Positions 24,501 to 34,646 of a DNA stretch of 64,000 nt are shown here, in pieces. The translations under genes and the position numbers were made by a program. Within the stretch, counting starts at the first letter, position 1. The number at the start of each line of letters is the position of its first letter. The notes below the pieces were generated by a model. It was not told the DNA's origin and did not search any database. It saw only the letters and a program-made list of their open reading frames with translations. Origin of the DNA: Trichuris trichiura (Eukaryota > Nematoda > Enoplea > Trichinellida > Trichuridae); assembly GCA_037903355.1 (NCBI GenBank), contig JBAJFE010000014.1, forward strand, positions 7,006,001-7,070,000, read 5' to 3'.

Positions 24501-24651
24501 TGTATTCCTGCATTACATTAGTATACCTTTGGCGCATTTCTGGATCAGCGTTCAGACGACGCTCCAGGTAAGCAAATCTTCGCAACGCGGTTGATAGGGA
24601 GATCCGGCTGGTCATCCTTCCACAGCAGTCCAACTTGATATCTCTCACCAT
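21571..24651 (-). CDS. BEL pol: reverse transcriptase, RNase H, integrase
   Basis: About 1,026 residues. N-terminal RT (HHPVVNPNKPSKLRIVFDAA, SSDITKMFHQVMV) has active-site box FYVDNWLSSF. YVDN in place of YVDD occurs in many BEL elements (family knowledge). RNase H region reads LHLFADASEVGYGAVAY and TTPRMELNAAVMA. Next comes an integrase zinc-binding region (HASTERTLHELRKRFW, QCGFCKK), a DDE core (NCGVDYFGPFEV, YWSDNGRNIVG, GGAWEALIRSVKRSL) and PLTPNHLLMGR. The frame ends at 21571 at a TAA inside the C-terminal region, and its start overlaps the gag frame. Plus-strand ORFs over this interval are antisense shadows. Confidence 0.92.
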   Translation of the reverse strand: MVRDIKLDCCGRMTSRISLSTALRRFAYLERRLNADPEMRQRYTNVMQEYISAGHARKLSLCELNAGTPGRTWWLPHHPVVNPNKPSKLRIVFDAAARFKGASLNSALLKSPDLIGNMVCVLLRFRLYSIAISSDITKMFHQVMVRPFDRSALRFVWKEPGSDQPTSDYEMTVQIFGATSSPAICAYALRRAAMDSGDRAEIITRQVIDHFYVDNWLSSFQSETDAVQVATELKTALDRAGFKLSQWASSNATVIKAVSEKPLTSVNMDLDSVPIERTLGLTWDPNRDGFILHFNVQLGSRTKREVLRTIATMFDPLGFLEPVTLLAKTIMQTIWKSKVAWDDLLPPAIMERWHQWSASCLEAGPLIIRRRILPTTHASSIELHLFADASEVGYGAVAYLRLVEDANINVSFVMAKSRVAPIKPITTPRMELNAAVMAVRLMNTIKRALRLNFDQIMFHVDSTTVLRWISATSCRFHTYVRNRIGEIHECTVPDQWHYVRGNENPADDCSRGLFASEMHSNHRFLRGPSFLWRERETWAPAPELSVTNESNEDDPEIKTGIWTGVVKIVLDRIDKMVENASRLERLLRTTSYVLRFVSNSREVNRNNRRKCPLSVVEIDEAFTLLLRLIQARAFGSERCALLEKRHISKGSSLLELTPFIDERGLLRVGGRLDKAKLPLDFRHPIIIPHAERLTQLIVLDIHAKIAHASTERTLHELRKRFWLPKGRRAIRRAIRQCGFCKKASVRPVEPFMAGLPLARVTPGLPVFTNCGVDYFGPFEVLVFRRRVKRWACMFTCLATRAVHLEMAYSLDTDSFLAAMFRFEQRRGTPAAYWSDNGRNIVGADRELKNLLQRLDQTKITERLSLRRVVWNFIPPSCPHMGGAWEALIRSVKRSLNVVLQRQVLTDEILLTAMVHVECIINGRPLTYLPSESGDPQPLTPNHLLMGRSVPDVAPDIITAEDVSLKKRWRHAQFLANQFWKRWIKEYLPTLISRKKWSRTQRNLQNGDVVIIMETDTPRGSWPLGKI

Positions 24652-26842
24652 TGAACTGTGTGGTCTCTTCCAGGATCTGCCAAGCGCGTTTCTCGTCGGG
24701 AGTGACAGGCTTATCGTTGCTCAAGGGAGCGCAAGTCAGTTCGTAGTTAAAGAACTTGTCCAACAGCCGTTCTGCGACCGATGAGTCCGAACTATCGTAT
24801 GCTGCTAAACGGTAGCAGTGCCTTTCTTGCGGTCTTTCGAATTTGCAGGGTAAGGGACCAATTATAGACCAACCAAATGGCGTCAAAATAGCGCGAGGAC
24901 CATAGTGATTCTTTCGATCGAACTTCGACTCGAATATTGCGTGTGCAGCCGGGTAGTCCATTCCGATCAACAAGCAAATGTCTGAAGGCCCATCAGTAAC
25001 AATAGTTACAGAGCGAAGGAACGGGAAATCTCGTGCGACAGTGTTTACATCCAAAGCTTGCGTGGGCAACTGTAACTTGGGCACGGCGTAGGCGTCCTCG
25101 ATGTTTAACGAAAACAGACCGTCTGTCGACGCGATTTTGAAGGATACACGTCGAACTCTTACGGATGGTTGTTGGTCATAGAAGGTCGTAAAGCGGCAAG
25201 ATTCTTTTGGTCCATGCAACCCGAGAGCGTTTGCAACATCCAAATGTAACATACTCACCTCGCTACCGCTATCGAGAAGGGCGCGTGTACGGTAACGTCG
25301 CCCGTCGGGTGCGACGAGCATCAAAGGAACGATAGGCAATAGGCACTGAGATTTCCTTTCATTGCAAACGGTACCCATATAGTGTTTGCTTTGTTCGCGA
25401 CGTGCAGTTTCTGACGATCGCTTCTTATCAAAGAGACGCGGAGCGCCGTGTAGCATTGGATGGTGTGTTGCATTGCAACCAGCTTCGGTGCAACGGTTGC
25501 GAGTATCGCACTGCTTGGCCGTGTGGCCCGTTAGTAGGCAACGATAACAGCACGCCTTACTCCTGACGACTTCAGTCCGCTGTTCAGCCTGCATGCCGAT
25601 AAATACAGGACACGACGGAAGCGAATGTTCACCATTGCACAATATGCAAACGGGAACCGAGGTGTCGGCTAACGTCGGCATGGCCATTACGCGGAGTTTT
25701 CTTCTTTTGTCATAAGATGAACGGACTGAGCGGTAGGGTGCAGAATCCAAATCATCGGTAACTACATCTGCTGCTTCCCTACGTTCTCCGATCCAATCAG
25801 ACAAGTCGCGTAGATTCGGAAATCTTGGCTTAATTTTCTTCATAACGAATCGACCCCAGTCATCCCTGAGCTGTTTTGGCATCTTCTTAACTACGGTACT
25901 GACGTTACTGGACGAGCAAATTTCCACCTCATGCCCGCCGAGAGATAAAACAGACACGATGCCCTCCAGCTCTTGTGAGAACACGCGAAGGCCGTTATAG
26001 TCAAAATCGCTCCATGGGCGCAAGGTGTCAAAGGACTTCAGGCATGCGTGAACTACTCGCTGCGGGTCGCCGAAACGACGCTGGAGAACTTCAAGCGCGT
26101 GATTGTACTGTCGGGGATCATACAGGTACTTAGCCATCGACTTACGTATCTCTGGGGAAAGCAGTTCCCGGAGGATACACAGGCGATCAGCATCAGAATT
26201 CAACACACTGTGCACGGACTGTTGAAAGGCTGACAAAAACATAGGCCATTCCATCGGGTTGCCAGTGAAATGAGGTATTTCAAGTTTTGGGAGACGTCGT
26301 CGCAAATCAAGGCAGTCACCCTGCGGGCAGGCAGCACATGCACAATGACTAACGGAACTAGTTCGATGGTGACAATAGCCAAGCGATGATGCGCCTTTAA
26401 TCGCATGTTCACTGCTGTGGAAGTCTTGATTGTTAGTCAACGACAGTCGTGTTGGATTTGTTCCCGGAGTGCCCAAATCCACCTGGCTTAAAACAACGGC
26501 CGGCCCGTCAGGAATCCTATCAGCTACAGTTCTGACGCCACTCGTATCGAGACTTCCGTGACGAACACCCTGTTCGTTCCTACAGGCCGCTTCCGGCTCA
26601 CGAGTCGCCAATGAAGACATCTCCAGGCGCAGAGTTTCGATACTGGAGCTTATCTGCGCAACCAAGCGGTTTCCAATAGCTTCGGCAATGCCCGTCGCTA
26701 GCTCGACAACATCAGGCCGTGGTGATAGATCTGGCGCTGAACGAGAAGACAAGCGGCGGTTGGGCCTCGACGCGTGCAGGCCCGCCCTTGTCACTAGGCG
26801 CCGACGAGATCTAACCCTAGTCGTGCGTGTAGGCTCTGACAT
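24545..26842 (-). CDS. BEL gag and aspartic protease
   Basis: 765 residues. Arg-rich N-terminus, then a BEL gag core (LPKLEIPHFTGNPMEWPMF, LLSPEIRKSMAKYLYDPRQY), a Cys/His cluster (CYRCLLTGHTAKQCD, then CNATHHPMLH) and an aspartic protease with active site ALLDSGSEVSML. The frame ends in 30-odd residues that no longer look like BEL protein. The homologous sequence continues in the overlapping pol frame, so a one-base frame change lies near 24590. Whether that is a mutation or programmed frameshifting is unresolved. Confidence 0.9.
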   Translation of the reverse strand: MSEPTRTTRVRSRRRLVTRAGLHASRPNRRLSSRSAPDLSPRPDVVELATGIAEAIGNRLVAQISSSIETLRLEMSSLATREPEAACRNEQGVRHGSLDTSGVRTVADRIPDGPAVVLSQVDLGTPGTNPTRLSLTNNQDFHSSEHAIKGASSLGYCHHRTSSVSHCACAACPQGDCLDLRRRLPKLEIPHFTGNPMEWPMFLSAFQQSVHSVLNSDADRLCILRELLSPEIRKSMAKYLYDPRQYNHALEVLQRRFGDPQRVVHACLKSFDTLRPWSDFDYNGLRVFSQELEGIVSVLSLGGHEVEICSSSNVSTVVKKMPKQLRDDWGRFVMKKIKPRFPNLRDLSDWIGERREAADVVTDDLDSAPYRSVRSSYDKRRKLRVMAMPTLADTSVPVCILCNGEHSLPSCPVFIGMQAEQRTEVVRSKACCYRCLLTGHTAKQCDTRNRCTEAGCNATHHPMLHGAPRLFDKKRSSETARREQSKHYMGTVCNERKSQCLLPIVPLMLVAPDGRRYRTRALLDSGSEVSMLHLDVANALGLHGPKESCRFTTFYDQQPSVRVRRVSFKIASTDGLFSLNIEDAYAVPKLQLPTQALDVNTVARDFPFLRSVTIVTDGPSDICLLIGMDYPAAHAIFESKFDRKNHYGPRAILTPFGWSIIGPLPCKFERPQERHCYRLAAYDSSDSSVAERLLDKFFNYELTCAPLSNDKPVTPDEKRAWQILEETTQFNGERYQVGLLWKDDQPDLPINRVAKICLPGASSER

Positions 26843-26921
26843 CGTACTGTGCGTGGACTTACGAGTGCTTCGCCGATGAAAACACCAACCGTTGATCGTC
26901 TCCCGGCTCGAGGCACCAATT

Positions 26922-27210
26922 TGTTGCCGGTCGAGAGTGCGCTGGTTCTAAGATTGGGCAACAAAGTTACTGCCGCCCCGCTTAGCGAGAGCGAGATCAG
27001 ACAGAGTCGAGAAAAAAGGCGACGCTTTATTGCAACCGAAAGAAGGCCGTAACTTCCGACCACCCAAAACGAGCGCGCGGCCAAGAATGAAAGCAGATCG
27101 CGAAGGGTGGTAGCGTTCGCGTATAGGGGTGACGCACGGATGAAAAATTAGCGTGGGCGCGCCCTTCCAACCTGTCATGTCCGAACGAACAGGAAAACTA
27201 GTCGGCAACA
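26922..27210 (-). repeat. BEL 5' LTR
   Basis: 289 bp, one mismatch to the other LTR; same TGTTGCC...GGCAACA ends, flanked on the right by AGAGG. Confidence 0.95.
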
Positions 27211-27237
27211 AGAGGTATTTATGTTATTTACCTTCTC

Positions 27238-27506
27238 GTAAATGTAACTTCTTGGTACGGGACCGTATAGTTTCATGTTGAGTTTCTTTTACGGAAATTT
27301 TGTCCCGTTGATAATATTTGTATTATTCCGTAGCTTTCAGGTCAAACGAGACCCGTCTTCAGCGGTGTTAATATAAAGCAATGACGTAACCTTGTTACGT
27401 TATTGCTTTATATTAACACCGCTGAAGAGGGGTCTCGTTTACCCGAAAGCTACGGAATAACAAAAATATTGTCAACGGGACAAAATTTCCGTAAAAGAAA
27501 CTCAAC
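27238..27506. mobile_element. FB1-type foldback with 12-bp target duplication
   Basis: A palindrome centred near 27395 (TTATTGCTTTATATTAACACC arm; loop about ACGTAACCTTGTTACGT). Target duplication ATTTACCTTCTC at 27226-27237 and 27507-27518. Hammerhead-like cores: 27327-27362 (minus, CTGAAGAC...TGAAAGCTACGG) and 27422-27457 (plus, CTGAAGAG...CGAAAGCTACGG). The terminal CTTGGTACGGGA block is shared with 8.7, 31.8, 46.2, 49.5 and 63.9 kb. Confidence 0.75.
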
Positions 27507-27519
27507 ATTTACCTTCTCT

Positions 27520-28040
27520 ACGCAATATATGTAGCATATATGTTGTATATAATTGCATGGAGGAACATTTAGTGTGCATATGGCATACATACAGTATTAA
27601 TTGCTTACAAATAGGAAAATTGTGATATAAAGGGTTTACAACCACACATGCAATATGTGTGGCGTATATACTTGCCAACAGAATATGTTTGTGCCATATA
27701 TGGTATGGATGTGGTATACTGCAGGTGTACCGTAGAGACACCAGATAATATAAATATTATTTTTATAAGCAATGTACACCTTGTCTATGCAATAGGTGCC
27801 GTTAATATTCGCTCTGTTTAACAACGTGCATCATAGACGCTCCGCATGTGTCCAGAGATCCGTGGTATCGCAGGTATCCTATTTAAAACCAATTTTTACC
27901 ACATTCATACCATTTGTAGCATAACAATGTTTTGTAAGCACGCCACAGATACTGCAAATGTGGCTGCAGACTCTATATATCACAAATATCCTACTTTTAA
28001 GCAATGTGTACTATGTTTATACCATATATACACTAAATAT
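27520..28040. repeat. Dispersed TATGCAGTATAC-rich repeat, right of BEL
   Basis: AT-rich, many palindromic ATAT/GCATATGC-like words; same family as 20880-21130. No coding potential recognised. Confidence 0.45.
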
Positions 28041-29089
28041 TCCCACTACGCAAATGCTGGGGGTCCCGGATTTACGACATGCTCAGTTCCGGCAGCTCCA
28101 TCGTAATTTGAATTCATCCGTAAGTCAAAATGCCCAATCAATGCATTTAATGCAGTACTATTCCGCGGTCATTTTGCCGAATGGAATTCCACCACAGCCT
28201 TTCAAGGAGCGTTATCTTGAACACAGTGCCGAAGTAGACGCAGATTCGGATTCAGCCTTCGGCTGGGGAATGTGTCTTAGGCTCGGCAGCATCTTATAAA
28301 ATTCAGTTTCAGAAAGGTTAAAAGAGTAGCACGCGTCCAGGCAGACCTGAGGAAATTGTAGGCCATCGATTAGCAGCGCCCGCGAAGCTGAAATTTTACC
28401 TTAGGCTATAGCTGAGAGACGAACATCTTATACAGGTTTGATTATGTCGCGTGACTTGAGAGATAATGAGATAGGACAAACTTTACTTCACAGAAAAGCG
28501 GCATGAACCTCTGTTCCAACTTAGTATGTCACAATCACTGTCCTAAGTTTGCTCATTTATGACTTCAGGAGAGCAAGCGCCAGCAGCCTGTCGACTAGCT
28601 GTTGCAGGCTTCTATAGGTAGACATCAAGCTTTGCTTATGCAATTTTTTCATTCCTTTGTAGATTTCCATATAGCAAGCTGCTGCTTCTTGAGTCTGTTT
28701 ATCTGTTTTGCCAACCTTCCCTAATCATCGTCCATTTCTTCCAGTAACCGTGCACCGCCACTTATCAGCAGCAAAAGCCTCAGCTAGTTTTTTGCCGTGG
28801 ATTTGCTCGTTACCATAGGCGTAGTTCTTTCTTCTTTCCAACCGCGCTTGCGCTGTTCTTCCTCTAAGCCGCTCAGGTCTTCGTTGGATATCTCTTCCGC
28901 CTCAGCATGGATAAGCTCACGTATCTCTTCCTTCCTTATATCCAACTGCAATGCATGTCCTAGGCGTAATACCTTATCGCTGACAGTTCCACTGATCGCG
29001 GAGGCCTTGTCAAAATCCTCCACCGCATCTGCCGATGTCTTCAAAACCTATTTCCAGATATCTCTCGTGCAATTCTAAGGGACATTTTT

Positions 29090-29419
29090 TCAAGCGGCGC
29101 TCATGTTTTGAATCACATGTAGGATATTATAGCGTTTCCAGAACTCAAGCTTTTCGCCAGATTCAAGCGTTTCTAACACCTGCGCAGAAGTCCGCAACAA
29201 GTAATGCGCCTTAAACGTGCCTATGGCATCCTGATCCATTGGGTGGATAAGTGCGGTCGTGCTAGGCGGCAAGCAGATAACTTTCACGGCAGGGCGCACG
29301 TCGCTGATATACCGTGTTTGTGTCAAAGCATTATCTAATACAGAAAATCTTGAACTGTATACCCTTTCACCTGCAGTATTTCTTCGTTTCAGGCATGAAA
29401 CAGTTCTGAAACCAGTCAA
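29090..29419 (-). pseudogene. Tigger transposase DDE C-terminal fragment
   Basis: Contains VKVICLPPSTTALIHPMDQD then FKAHYLLRTSAQVLE, the region around the third catalytic residue. Frame broken on both sides. Confidence 0.7.
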
Positions 29420-29435
29420 ATAAAGACAGCGTCAT

Positions 29436-29819
29436 TCAGGCTTTCCTGTTATGACGGTAATAAACAAAGGAGACGCTCTTCCTTACATGCTTGATTGATA
29501 TAGGATTCTCTGCACGGTATAAGAGAAGAGGATTCAGCTTGTATCTTGCCACATTTCTGCTGAGGAGAAGCGACACAGGGTCCTTACACTGCCCTGTGAT
29601 TGCCGGGGCACTCTCTTGAATGTTGGTACACTGGGTCATACGTTTGCAGAACAAGCTAGTTTTATCGACGTTAAATATCTGCACCGCTAAGTATCCTTCC
29701 TTCTTTTGAATCGATGTCGTCCACCTCGTCCTTAAAAGATGCAGCCTCACCGCTGATTTCCACAGTACGGAGTTTATGACGCTTTCTGAAGTGCTGAAAC
29801 CATCCATGACTTGCTGCAA
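29436..29819 (-). pseudogene. Tigger transposase middle fragment
   Basis: Carries IFNVDKTSLFCKRM (normally NVDETGLF) and LLLSRNVARYKLNPLLLYRA. The Glu-to-Lys change after the catalytic Asp and the flanking frameshifts mark it as decayed. Confidence 0.7.
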
Positions 29820-29839
29820 AAATTTGCCGTTTCGTAAGA

Positions 29840-30208
29840 TCAGACGTGCGCTCTGCTGTTGAATAGACTTTTGGCCTTTGCTTGGATTGTCACTAGGCTA
29901 AGAGGGATGTTCTGGATCTGATATTCCATCCACACGACGAGCAACTTTTCCATTTGGGTGATCAGCCCATCTCTACCCTTCCTAATGACAGTAGAGCTGA
30001 CCAGGGCGGACGATTTTGCTGCATCACTGATTCGTCTTTTGCTTTTCAGAATGGTTGAGATTGTGGACTGTGGCAGTAGTAACTTAAGGGCAATATCCGT
30101 AACAAACATGCCGCTATCGTGCTGTGCGATTGCATCTAGCTTTGTCTCAAGGGTAATCGTTTTCCTCTTCTTACTCTTCTCAAAATGTGCAGAACTTGCG
30201 GCTTGCAT
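29840..30208 (-). pseudogene. Tigger transposase N-terminal HTH fragment
   Basis: 122 codons. Residues 14-60 match the psq/CENP-B N-terminal helix-turn-helix layout, and LLVVWMEYQIQNIPLSLVTI matches the second HTH. It runs into a frameshift at its 3' end. Confidence 0.75.
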
Positions 30209-30537
30209 TTCTCGGGTACTACGGAATTCCGTAGTGTGGGCGTATATGGCGAGATAATTGCTTCTGACGCTAAAGAGTGCTAGCGAGTAAAGAGCTTATG
30301 CCTAACCGAAAGGGGACTTGTGAACCACGAGCGAGTACAAAACTGCTGTACTTACTACACTTACTGGGTAAATCAAAATCCGCTGCGCTCTTCATTTCAG
30401 CGTATGCATCTTCATGTGTCAAGAGAACAGGCAACATCTGGGAAACCCACGAGCAAGGTTTGCAATTTGCAATAAATTAAGCGTTTATGACAGGCGCGCT
30501 CCCGTTTTTACAGATTCCTCATGCTCATCTTCTAGTT

Positions 30538-31322
30538 CATAGTTTCTCAACCGTTTTTTGCCCCAGGGCCCCCTAGGCCTTTTCAAGGCCCACCAGGGTC
30601 TCCAGATGGCCCCCTTGTCTGTTAGTGCCCACAGCTTTCTTGCTTTGGCCGCTCCTGTCGCGCAGCCTAGAGTCCGCGTGAATAATAGAAAAGGACCACT
30701 ATAAATGCTGTTTGTTCAGCGTATACCAGGGAGAAAGGAATGGAAGGGTACGCTTCTATGAGTCGGCGCCTTTATGAGTCGAGGGAAAAAGTGGGGAATG
30801 TGCGACGGAAAAGCCGTACGTACGGGAATATATTACCGGCTGCTATTGTGTTACGAACGGTCGGATGGAATGAGTTGTTCTGAAGTTCCGTTCGCAAAAA
30901 CTGAAGGGCCTGTCGCTTCTTGCACTGCAGGAGAAGAAATAGAATAAGAAGTTTCTATGGGTTGATAGAAGGGTATGCAGATGGAACACATTTCTGCGAC
31001 CTGCTCCCTACCGAAAGGCCAAGGGCTTTTTAGAAGCACGCCATGCACAGAGACTTTTTATAAGCATACCGGGCAGGAGGGAATGTAAAAGCATGTTTTT
31101 CATTGGCTCCTAGAGAAGAAAGATAACGTCAACACGTCCAGACTTTGCAATGGAACATTTTCCGTTGGGCCGTCAACGCCATCCCGTTAGTGACAAATAG
31201 GCCCACCGTATTACTTTCCTACGCTACTTATTACCGCTGAACTGTTGATTGGGACAATCTCGTGCCGCATTACCCACCAGGGCCCCCCTAAAATCTCCCA
31301 GGGCCCACGTTGAGAAACACTG
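30538..31322. mobile_element. Non-autonomous hAT element (GGGCCC-rich ends)
   Basis: Ends CATAGTTTCTCAACCG... and ...CGTTGAGAAACACTG are hAT-type inverted termini. 8-bp flanks are TTCTAGTT (left) and CTTTAGTT (right), 6 of 8 matching. The sub-terminal GCCCCAGGGCCCCC motif is shared with the smaller copies at 46780-46983 and 48721-48924. No transposase. Confidence 0.7.
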
Positions 31323-31569
31323 CTTTAGTTGAACCACCGTATCCTAACCATAACCCACGTTTGCCACCAATCACTGGTAAAGGGTAAGTTTTGCCACGCC
31401 GGTGGTCGCATGACTGACTGACCTGCAACTCGCAGCAGGTGCGCATCATCGAAAGACGGTCACAGCGGGTGTCGCTAGGCTGAGCAGAAGCTAAATGAGC
31501 GCAGCTGGAAACGAAAGTGAGTTGTATCTGAAGCCACCGTAAAGTCAAATCCATAGTAAGTTGAGCAGT

Positions 31570-31760
31570 CTCAGGTTGGAGACGCGCTGTATGTACAGTA
31601 CAGATACTGCATCTGTGCTGCAGCTGTCTTAGTTATAATCAATTTGTACGATGTAGGCGTCATATATAACGTGAATATTCCTTATGTACAAGTACATAAC
31701 GCATAAATACTACACATATACAATAGAAACCGTCGGTTTTGCAGGTATTCTGCTTATGTG
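31570..31760. repeat. Dispersed AT-rich repeat next to PLE
   Basis: Inverted relative to 20900-21010: shares TTATGTACAAGTACATAA-like text and the GGTTTTGCAGGTATT block. Confidence 0.4.
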
Positions 31761-32600
31761 ATCTCTTGGTACCGGACAGTATGTTTTCATAATGAAATAT
31801 CTTTATTACGGAGTGAGTCCCGTTTAATGTGCAATAAAATTTTGAACTCCGGAGCTTTCAGGTCACTCGAGACCCGTCTTCAGCGCTCTTAAATTATGCA
31901 TCGCTGTGAATTTCAGAAGTGGACTGTGTAGTGTGGCGCAGGTTCAGACACCCAACGCTCAAGGGGGGCTGTGAAACTACCACAGTTGTCGTCAGTAAAG
32001 AGCAGCCCTTTTTAAAGTAAGAGTTTACTGCGTCCAACTAACACGCTACAGCTCACGAACCGTCACACACCGAGAGTCTAGATGACACGACGCGAGTCAG
32101 ACCGTAATCAAAACTTGAGATGCAGGCACACAGACGTCATCCCGGTGAATGAGGTAACATTATGAATATAATTTGTGAGCGCGACTTCAGCCTTCTATCA
32201 TTTCTAATGGTTTAAAGCGGGTGTTTCAAAGTTTTCTGTTGGTAGTTTTTTTTATTTGTGTCTGTCAGCTGTCTTCTTCTCGTGTTCCGTATAGCTTGTA
32301 ATGTTTTGTATGTCTGTTGATTTGTTTTTGAGCATTTTTTTCCATTGTTAATTCCTGTTTTTTGTATCTATTTTTTCATTCATGTTCCATATTTGTCCAA
32401 TTATTTTTGTTCGTTCATGTACTATGTAATTTCGTCTACTTCCCATTTGTTCCATATGTGTTAATTATTTATTTCTTCACTTGTTCCAGGCGTTTTTATA
32501 TGTCGTCCATTTAATGAGCAGCAATCGTATCACGTCACGATATTTGTCCGTATTTCACTTATGTCTGCTTTTTGATCGCGATTGTAGGTGAGATTGTGTC

Positions 32601-33134
32601 TTATGTATAGGGCTTCTTTGATTCTTCGTTTTCGTATGTTATTTTCATAACATAAGACTTTGGTTGGAGCGCCTGGTTACATTGTGCTGCATGTTCTACC
32701 ACAGCAGAGGCTTGTTTAGCTTTCTCCATGGTGATTTTCGGGTCTAACATTGGTCTTCCTCGCTGTGGGGTTGGATTGCTACTGCAGTTAAGCATGGCCT
32801 TCGCGTTATTGTAACTTGTGAGCCTTTTTAAGTGTTCTTTGAACCTATGTTCTAGTGTGCTGCCTGATTCACCAGTGTAAATGCCTGAACAAGAACATTC
32901 AACCGCATATACTAATCCTGCCCTTTTGTTTGCTAAGATTTTAGTTTTGTCCGTGCGAAGAATTGATCTGAGGTTGGGCGAACTCTTGAAAAAGACTCTG
33001 AAACCTAATTTTCTTCTTAACTGGGCAATCTTTTCGCCTAGTCCTATCACGTAGGGAACAAGTAAACGGATTGTGCGAAGTATTTTGTTCAGGAGGCTCA
33101 CGTCTGCGAAGCTTGTAGTTGAACACTTCGTCAA
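32601..33134 (-). pseudogene. PLE C-terminal fragment: RT tail plus GIY-YIG nuclease
   Basis: The open frame has VPYVIGLGEKIAQLRR, the FFKSSPNLRSILRTDKTK stretch linking RT and nuclease, then GLVYAVECSCSGIYTGESGS followed by LEHRFKEHL. Together these are the GIY-YIG signature and following Arg/Glu helix of Penelope endonucleases. A His/Cys-containing tail (VVEHAAQCNQALQPKS) follows. It ends in a stop inside the tail region that is conserved in the 48.1 kb fragment. Confidence 0.85.
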
Positions 33135-33237
33135 TAAAAGATTCAGGATACCCGTTTTTGTAGAAAATCTTTCTAATGTAGTTAAATTCCGGTTGAAGAT
33201 ATTCGGGACTGTATAAACTGATTGCGCTATCTATCAT
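32941..33237 (-). pseudogene. PLE reverse transcriptase C-terminal fragment
   Basis: Encodes MIDSAISLYSPEYLQPEFNY and IRKIFYKNGYPESFIDEVFN, the conserved end of Penelope RT. It overlaps the next fragment in another frame. Confidence 0.75.
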
Positions 33238-33770
33238 TCCGGAGAGTATACTTTCGTATCTTGTAACCGTGATAGCTGCTGGCGCAAAGGCAACGAGTAA
33301 GCGAGAGTCCGCTTATTCGTGAACCAGAAAGAAGCGAAGGCTAACGGCTAGTGTGGTACTATTTATTCAGCTGCGGAAAGGAAAGGTAGCTGATACTATA
33401 TGTGTAAACAGCAACAACAGACTAGCAGTTTAGGTCTAGGATTTTTAAGTTCGTTGTTACAGTAGTAGCCATTTATGATTTTCAAGACAACAAATACGAC
33501 GCATTACTGATCGTGGATGATGCGACGAGAAGTTGAGGTACTGATCTGTGTGTGTGGGTTTTCTAGACACTCTGGTTTTAAGCCCTTCGTTTGTGCGAAT
33601 AATTAAAGCTTCTAGAAAGGGCAGGGTTTTATTTTCTTTTTTTCTTTTTCCATTGTGAAGACGATTTGATTCGGGCGGATGTTGTTGAGGAATTGTAAAA
33701 ACTGTTCTTCTTTTCCAGCTTTAATAATTACGAATAGTATTGTGCTTATAGGCAAAGTATACTGTTTGGT

Positions 33771-34646
33771 GCCGCATATTTTATGAATGTCTTCAATTTA
33801 CCATATACAGCTTCTATTTTACAGATATGTTATAAATACCTTGGAGAACAGAAAATATATTACGTGTAAGCAGCATGTACTGCATGCATGCTGTATATTA
33901 TGTACTTATGTGTTCGCTTTGTAGTTACTGCGCATACTTTATATGTACGATGTATACCAGGCAAACTGTGCACGTGATTATGGAAACAGGACCAATTGCT
34001 TTTAGACCAAGCTGAATTGATGTCCAAGTTGATTCAGGTCAAGTTGGTAAAGTCAAGCTGAAGCATACTCTATTGTTGTTGTTCCTTCATAATATTGTAA
34101 AGGGATGAGTCAATCATAGAAGGTATGAGCAGATTAAGCTTACGGCAATACAGAGGGGTGAGTAATATGCGTAGCAGGCGGCGTTCGCTGGCGTTAGCGA
34201 GCTCAATTGTGTGCGCTGCTGGTTTACCTGTCGCGACGTTCGAGTAAACGGTTGAACAAATCTTCGTTGTCTCCTGCTTCCTCGCGTGGTGGAAGCCTTA
34301 TTACGGTGACCAGTTTGATTTTGTTGACAGTATGATCACCGGATTTACACACCTTCTCTTTGGACCGCTGCCTTGGACGAAGAATGATTTTTTCGTATGA
34401 CCTCTCGCAAACCTTCCAATCACGAGATTCATCACATGAGAATATCTGGTTGTAGGTTAACTATCGGTAACGCGAATAAGCTTGGTTCTCAATGAATGAT
34501 GCTGTCGATCAGCTTAGCAAACCCGTTAACTTTTTCTATTGTAAACTAGCTGTAACCGGTTGGCTTTGTGCTTTTGCGGCATGGCAGCTGTCATACTGAG
34601 TACTGCATTTGCAGTATTACACACCGCTAGTGGGCATGTGCTGAGC
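33771..34646. other. Gene-free stretch upstream of second astacin exon 1
   Basis: 33780-33960 is the TATGCAGTATAC-type repeat. 33960-34646 shows no feature and would include the promoter of the next gene; no clear TATA box. Confidence 0.4.

Larger units (their letters stand above)
21136..27210 (-). mobile_element. BEL/Pao LTR retrotransposon, very recent insertion
   Basis: Full structure on the minus strand: 5' LTR 26922-27210, gag-protease frame 26842-24545, pol frame 24651-21571, 3' LTR 21136-21424. A 5-bp target duplication AGAGG lies at 21131-21135 and 27211-27215. By eye the two 289-bp LTRs differ at one base (A at about 21352, G at about 27139), so insertion is recent. Despite this, gag-pro and pol are in different frames with a 107-nt overlap, and pol has an early TAA at 21571 followed by about 51 further codons of C-terminal-like sequence. 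A candidate primer-binding site starting TGG and complementary to a tRNA 3' CCA end directly abuts the 5' LTR (about 26902-26919). No envelope gene is seen. Confidence 0.93.
28784..30208 (-). mobile_element. Tigger-type transposon, transposase broken into four frames
   Basis: On the minus strand, in order: N-terminal HTH (30208-29840; ITLETKLDAIAQHDSGM, LPQSTISTILKSKRRI); middle with first catalytic Asp (29819-29436; IFNVDKTSLFCKRM, LNPLLLYRAENP); DDE end (29419-29090; ICLPPSTTALIHPMDQDAIG, where Asp follows the QPMDQ-like box); acidic C-terminal tail (29044-28784). Frameshifts separate all four pieces. It is a different Tigger lineage from that at 13-14 kb. Exact terminal inverted repeats are not identified; a candidate left end lies near 28060 (GGGTCCCGGATTTACGAC). 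Confidence 0.75.
31763..33770 (-). mobile_element. Penelope-like retroelement, 5' truncated, with GIY-YIG endonuclease
   Basis: Minus-strand order: scraps of the reverse transcriptase at about 33750-33490 (FLNNIRPNQIVFT); RT end (SPEYLQPEFNYIRKIFYKNG, 33237-32941); thumb-like VPYVIGLGEKIAQLRRKLGF; GIY-YIG domain; 3' non-coding sequence; and a terminal unit with a hammerhead-like core (31846-31882) ending CTTGGTACCGG near 31763. This is the only copy in the window that ties the FB1 foldback sequence to PLE coding sequence. The fragments are frameshifted, so it is inactive. Confidence 0.85.
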
